This document shows, piece by piece, positions 5,776-8,260 of a DNA stretch of 8,260 nucleotides. The DNA lies in contig CAYFTS010000089.1 of assembly GCA_964346135.1 (NCBI GenBank), positions 1-8,260 on the forward strand. The letters run 5' to 3'. The stretch's first letter is position 1; each line of letters starts with the position of its first letter. This stretch comes from B1-G15 sp964346135. GTDB lineage: Archaea > Thermoproteota > Bathyarchaeia > Bathyarchaeales > Bathyarchaeaceae. The translations under genes were made by a program, and so were the position numbers. The notes under the pieces were generated by a model. That model ran no database searches. It saw only the letters and a list, made by a program, of their open reading frames with translations, and was not told the origin of the DNA.

Positions 5776-5786
5776 CCTCTCTTTTT
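5776..5786 (+). terminator. T-tract after the aminotransferase gene
   Basis: CCTCTCTTTTT begins about 40 bases after the TAG stop and ends in five T's. It is a U-tract termination candidate for the aminotransferase transcript; there is no convincing stem. Confidence 0.35.
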
Positions 5787-5830
5787 GAATCATATATCTA
5801 AAATGATAATATTAATCGTTTCCGAATGCA

Positions 5831-5887
5831 GACTATAACTGAAATAATGACTATAATTGTTGGAGACGTATGTGCAACATGAGACGT
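5831..5887. repeat. Two pairs of short direct repeats at 18-base spacing upstream of lon
   Basis: GACTATAA occurs at 5831-5838 and 5849-5856, exactly 18 bases apart. GAGACGT occurs at 5863-5869 and 5881-5887, also 18 bases apart. They lie just upstream of an A-rich promoter candidate for lon. Pairs at this spacing could be sites for a dimeric regulator, but the sequence is AT-rich and chance is possible. Confidence 0.35.
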
Positions 5888-5897
5888 CACATTGAGA

Positions 5898-5911
5898 ACG
5901 AAAAAAATAAT
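5898..5911 (+). promoter_or_regulatory. Candidate BRE/TATA promoter of lon
   Basis: ACGAAAAAAATAAT resembles a BRE followed by an A-rich TATA element. It would start the transcript near 5932 and give a leader of about 50 bases. CATATT at 5933-5938 is an alternative with a shorter leader but a poor BRE. The choice is uncertain. Confidence 0.3.
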
Positions 5912-5966
5912 GAAACTCGATACAGCCACTAGCATATTCTGCTTTTTCGGTAGAGCTAAGTTTGTC

Positions 5967-5975
5967 AAGGAGGTG
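5967..5975 (+). promoter_or_regulatory. Shine-Dalgarno site deciding the TTG start of lon
   Basis: AAGGAGGTG is a near-perfect match to the complement of the 16S 3' end. It lies 7 bases before TTG 5983 and inside the longer open frame that begins at TTG 5962, so 5983 is the supported start. Confidence 0.75.
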
Positions 5976-5982
5976 CCTTCCT

Positions 5983-8181
5983 TTGTCCCGTAGCCTTTTT
6001 GGAGATGAAATTGAGATTTTGCGGAGAACAGTTGAAGGTAGGAAAGTGAAGGTGAAATGGGATTGGGTGAACTTTGAAAGCACTAAAGCTTTCCCGGTTG
6101 ACGACAATTTGATGTCATGGGTTATCGGCCAAGACAGAGCACTGCAAGAATGTTTCCTCTGTCTTGATGAGTGGGCGCACAAACTGAAGTGGCTTGAAAA
6201 GAACAGATGGTACGAAGAGTGGAGGGCGCCAAGCAAAGTTAAACCTGGCGCTAAAACGAAATTGAGCCCTGGACCCTATTTGCTTCTCTTGGGAGAACCT
6301 GGAACTGGAAAGTCTCTTATTGGAAGGGCGTTAGCGGATAAGCTTACTGAAATCTACAAGGAAAACAAAATTAAGTTATTTGATGTTCTCTGTTGGAAAA
6401 ATAAGATTATTCCAAGTGAACCAAAAATCTCGATTAATGAGGCGGGTAAGGGTAAAGAGGTAATACGTAAAGAGAAGTTTAGACAGGAGAAGAAGAAGTT
6501 TCTAATTTCAACTGGTTTAAAACTGCTTATAGCTTTCCTGATAATATTTGGCATAACACTTCTGTTCCTCGGACTATACGGCATAAACGACATCTTCTTG
6601 AAATGGGCTTCCAACTCTGAGATAGCTGAAAACTTAACTTTGCAGGAAGCATTTTCCTACAATTTCTTGGACTATTTTGCAAGCCAATTCCCCTCATTGA
6701 CACTCATCCTTGTCCCAGCGGGGTCAATGCTGTTCTTCGCTATACTAATTTGGTGGTTTGGAAGGCTTGGCGGAGCCAGTAATCTGCCGGGCATTGGTGG
6801 AGCCCAACAATCTAATGTGCCTAAATTGATAGTTGACAATTCTTCTCAACATGCGCCTTTCATAGATGCTACTGCTCACAGGTCTTCTCAACTGTTTGGA
6901 GACATAGCTTGGGACCCGTACCAAACTGGAGGGCTGGGAACACCTGAACATCAGAGAGTGACCGCTGGAGACGTTCACAGAGCATCTCTTGGCATCCTCT
7001 ATATAGATGAAATTAAGAATCTTGACCCAGTTGAAGCCATCACTCTACTAACGGTATTAGAGGATGGACAACTACCCATCACCTCAAGGGGACGTCTACA
7101 ACTCGGCGGCACCGCTGCATTAGCTGTTTCCACCGAACCGATTCCCTGCATGTGTTTCCTTGTCGGCGCTGGCAACTTTGATTCAATCAGCCAAATACAT
7201 CCAGCACTAATGGACAGAATATATGGATATGGCAAAGTTGTCCGAATGAACAATGACATGCCTAACACTGTGGAAAATCGCCGCAAATATGTTCAGTTTA
7301 TTGCCCAAGAAGTACAGCGTTTCCATCTGATTCCTTTCAGTAGAGAAGCTTGCGAAGAGATTGTTGCTGAAGGCAGACGTAGAAGCAACAAAAAAGACGC
7401 ATTGGCCACCAAGTTTAGACCATTAATTTCAATCATTAAAACTGCTGCTACGCTAGCTATGAACGAAAAGAAGAAAGTTGTTGAGAGAAGTCATGTTATA
7501 GAAGCTATTGAAAATCATTGCAAAACAATTCAGAGACAGATATTGGAACATCAGCTAAGTGAGAGAGGCAAACTGTTAGAAATTAAGCCTCAAGGGGATA
7601 AGCTTGGACAAATCTATGGTTTAGCAGTTGTATCAGACCCTTACAGTGGAGAAAAGACAGGAAACGTGTTGTGCGTCAGAGCGCACATGGTTAAGAAAAG
7701 TAAGGGTTCTAGAAAATACCCATTGAAAGGATATTATAAGGTGACTGGTATAGCTAAGGGAAGTGCGGAGAAATTCATATCTGACAGCGTGGCGAAGGTT
7801 AGGAGTGTTATTCTTCAAAAATATGGAGTAGACATTGCTCAAGACTATTTGACTCACATTGACTTTGCACAGTCTTATGGAGTTGATGGGCCATCAGCTG
7901 GCGTTACAATGGCTATACTGCTTTGTTCTCTACTGGAAGGAAAACCAATCAGACAAGATGTGGCTGTCACTGGCGAAATTAATGTTGGAGTGAATGATGC
8001 AGTGCCAGTTACTGCTGTTGGAGGACTACATGAGAAGATTAAAGCTGCTGAAGCATGGGGATTCAAGAAGGTGGTGGTGCCTAGAAAGAACTTTGACTAT
8101 TCCATGGATGTTAAAGACTACAAGATAGAAGTGGTGTCGGCTAAAAACTTAGACGACTACTTGAAAGAGTGTTTAGCATAA
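5983..8181 (+). CDS. lonB: Membrane-anchored ATP-dependent Lon protease, LonB-type architecture
   Basis: A 732-residue protease that unfolds and degrades proteins at the cytoplasmic face of the membrane. The AAA+ module has VIGQ (47-50), Walker A GEPGTGKS (104-111), Walker B ILYIDE (338-343), sensor-1 Asn398 in GAGN, arginine-finger candidate Arg412 in LMDRI, and a helical subdomain with KFRPL (478-482). Between Walker A and Walker B lie two transmembrane segments (about 175-199 and 238-261), the hallmark of archaeal LonB, with about 40 external residues between them. The C-terminal protease domain has Ser638 in DGPSAG and Lys685 in GGLHEK, a Ser-Lys dyad. GPSAG is the LonA-like form; LonB enzymes usually have GDSAS. 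It is longer than most LonB proteins (about 620-650), partly from a Trp/charge-rich stretch of about 30 residues before Walker A. TTG 5983 is the start supported by its Shine-Dalgarno site. Confidence 0.92.
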   Translation: MSRSLFGDEIEILRRTVEGRKVKVKWDWVNFESTKAFPVDDNLMSWVIGQDRALQECFLCLDEWAHKLKWLEKNRWYEEWRAPSKVKPGAKTKLSPGPYLLLLGEPGTGKSLIGRALADKLTEIYKENKIKLFDVLCWKNKIIPSEPKISINEAGKGKEVIRKEKFRQEKKKFLISTGLKLLIAFLIIFGITLLFLGLYGINDIFLKWASNSEIAENLTLQEAFSYNFLDYFASQFPSLTLILVPAGSMLFFAILIWWFGRLGGASNLPGIGGAQQSNVPKLIVDNSSQHAPFIDATAHRSSQLFGDIAWDPYQTGGLGTPEHQRVTAGDVHRASLGILYIDEIKNLDPVEAITLLTVLEDGQLPITSRGRLQLGGTAALAVSTEPIPCMCFLVGAGNFDSISQIHPALMDRIYGYGKVVRMNNDMPNTVENRRKYVQFIAQEVQRFHLIPFSREACEEIVAEGRRRSNKKDALATKFRPLISIIKTAATLAMNEKKKVVERSHVIEAIENHCKTIQRQILEHQLSERGKLLEIKPQGDKLGQIYGLAVVSDPYSGEKTGNVLCVRAHMVKKSKGSRKYPLKGYYKVTGIAKGSAEKFISDSVAKVRSVILQKYGVDIAQDYLTHIDFAQSYGVDGPSAGVTMAILLCSLLEGKPIRQDVAVTGEINVGVNDAVPVTAVGGLHEKIKAAEAWGFKKVVVPRKNFDYSMDVKDYKIEVVSAKNLDDYLKECLA

Positions 8182-8194
8182 TTCCATAAAATAG

Positions 8195-8212
8195 CTTCTT
8201 TCCTTCAACTTC
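8195..8212 (+). terminator. Pyrimidine-rich tract after lon
   Basis: CTTCTTTCCTTCAACTTC-type sequence follows the lon stop by 13 bases, with runs of at most three T's. It is weak as a terminator. If the minus-strand frame at the edge is real, this is the spacer between convergent genes. Confidence 0.2.
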
Positions 8213-8260
8213 TATAAAGTGCTCAAAGCGAAGGATATGCCACCTTCAATCGCTTTATGC
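8212..8260 (-). CDS. Possible 3' end of a convergent gene (partial, unidentified)
   Basis: On the minus strand, one frame is open from the right edge for 15 codons, reading HKAIEGGISFALSTL, and stops at TAG (complement of 8212-8214). The residues look like a natural protein end, and the stop is 30 bases from the lon stop, as for convergent genes. The stretch is far too short to identify, and the + strand also has an open frame from ATG 8237, so the call is tentative. Confidence 0.25.
   Translation of the reverse strand, partial: HKAIEGGISFALSTL

Noticed and set aside
5831..5902. Reading the 18-base-spaced repeats as a CRISPR remnant
   Set aside because: The repeated units are only 7-8 bases, differ between the two pairs, and there are no cas genes or regular spacers.
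5962..5982. TTG at 5962 as the lon start (seven extra residues)
   Set aside because: The Shine-Dalgarno AAGGAGGTG lies inside those codons; TTG 5983 is 7 bases downstream of it.
5790..6236. 148-codon minus-strand open frame overlapping the start of lon
   Set aside because: Low-complexity Ser/His-rich translation, no recognisable motif, and its 5' half is antisense to a clearly conserved coding region.

Overview
The window looks like chromosomal DNA from an archaeon, probably of the Thermoproteota/Bathyarchaeia kind; the lineage is inference. The evidence is an archaeal-type phosphoglycerate kinase, a membrane-anchored LonB-type protease, BRE/TATA-like promoter elements at about the expected distance, strong Shine-Dalgarno sites matching the archaeal 16S tail, a TTG start on lon, and T-tracts after genes. 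All supported genes lie on the + strand, except a possible few codons of a minus-strand gene at the right edge.

Layout: (1) 1-977, the C-terminal two thirds of a flavin-dependent pyridine-nucleotide disulfide oxidoreductase of the NADH oxidase / CoA-disulfide reductase type, cut by the left edge. (2) 978-1203, an intergenic region with a T-tract, a nested palindrome and a BRE/TATA-like promoter. (3) 1204-2226 gap and 2289-3515 pgk, a likely two-gene glycolysis/gluconeogenesis operon. (4) 3617-4240, a LysE-type exporter whose start lies inside a dyad/hairpin. (5) 4408-5734, a class III PLP aminotransferase that is full length and conserved but needs two -1 frame changes. (6) 5983-8181, a membrane-bound Lon protease. 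(7) A short tail.

How they work together: gap and pgk catalyse consecutive steps (glyceraldehyde-3-phosphate to 1,3-bisphosphoglycerate to 3-phosphoglycerate, reversible). The GAPDH is the bacterial-type class I enzyme rather than the usual archaeal class II one, while its partner PGK is plainly archaeal, so the pair is a mosaic. The exporter and aminotransferase could form a small amino-acid metabolism pair, but each appears to have its own promoter. Lon is an independent quality-control gene.

Points most worth a second look: the doubly frameshifted aminotransferase, where both shift points fit the X_XXY_YYZ slippery pattern; the Lon that joins a LonB-style membrane insertion to a LonA-like GPSAG active site and an extra N-terminal segment; the bacterial-type GAPDH with an altered cofactor-site pair; and dyads or repeats upstream of gap, the exporter and lon. 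I see no CRISPR array, rRNA, tRNA, IS element or defence system. There is no intergenic stretch longer than 300 bases.
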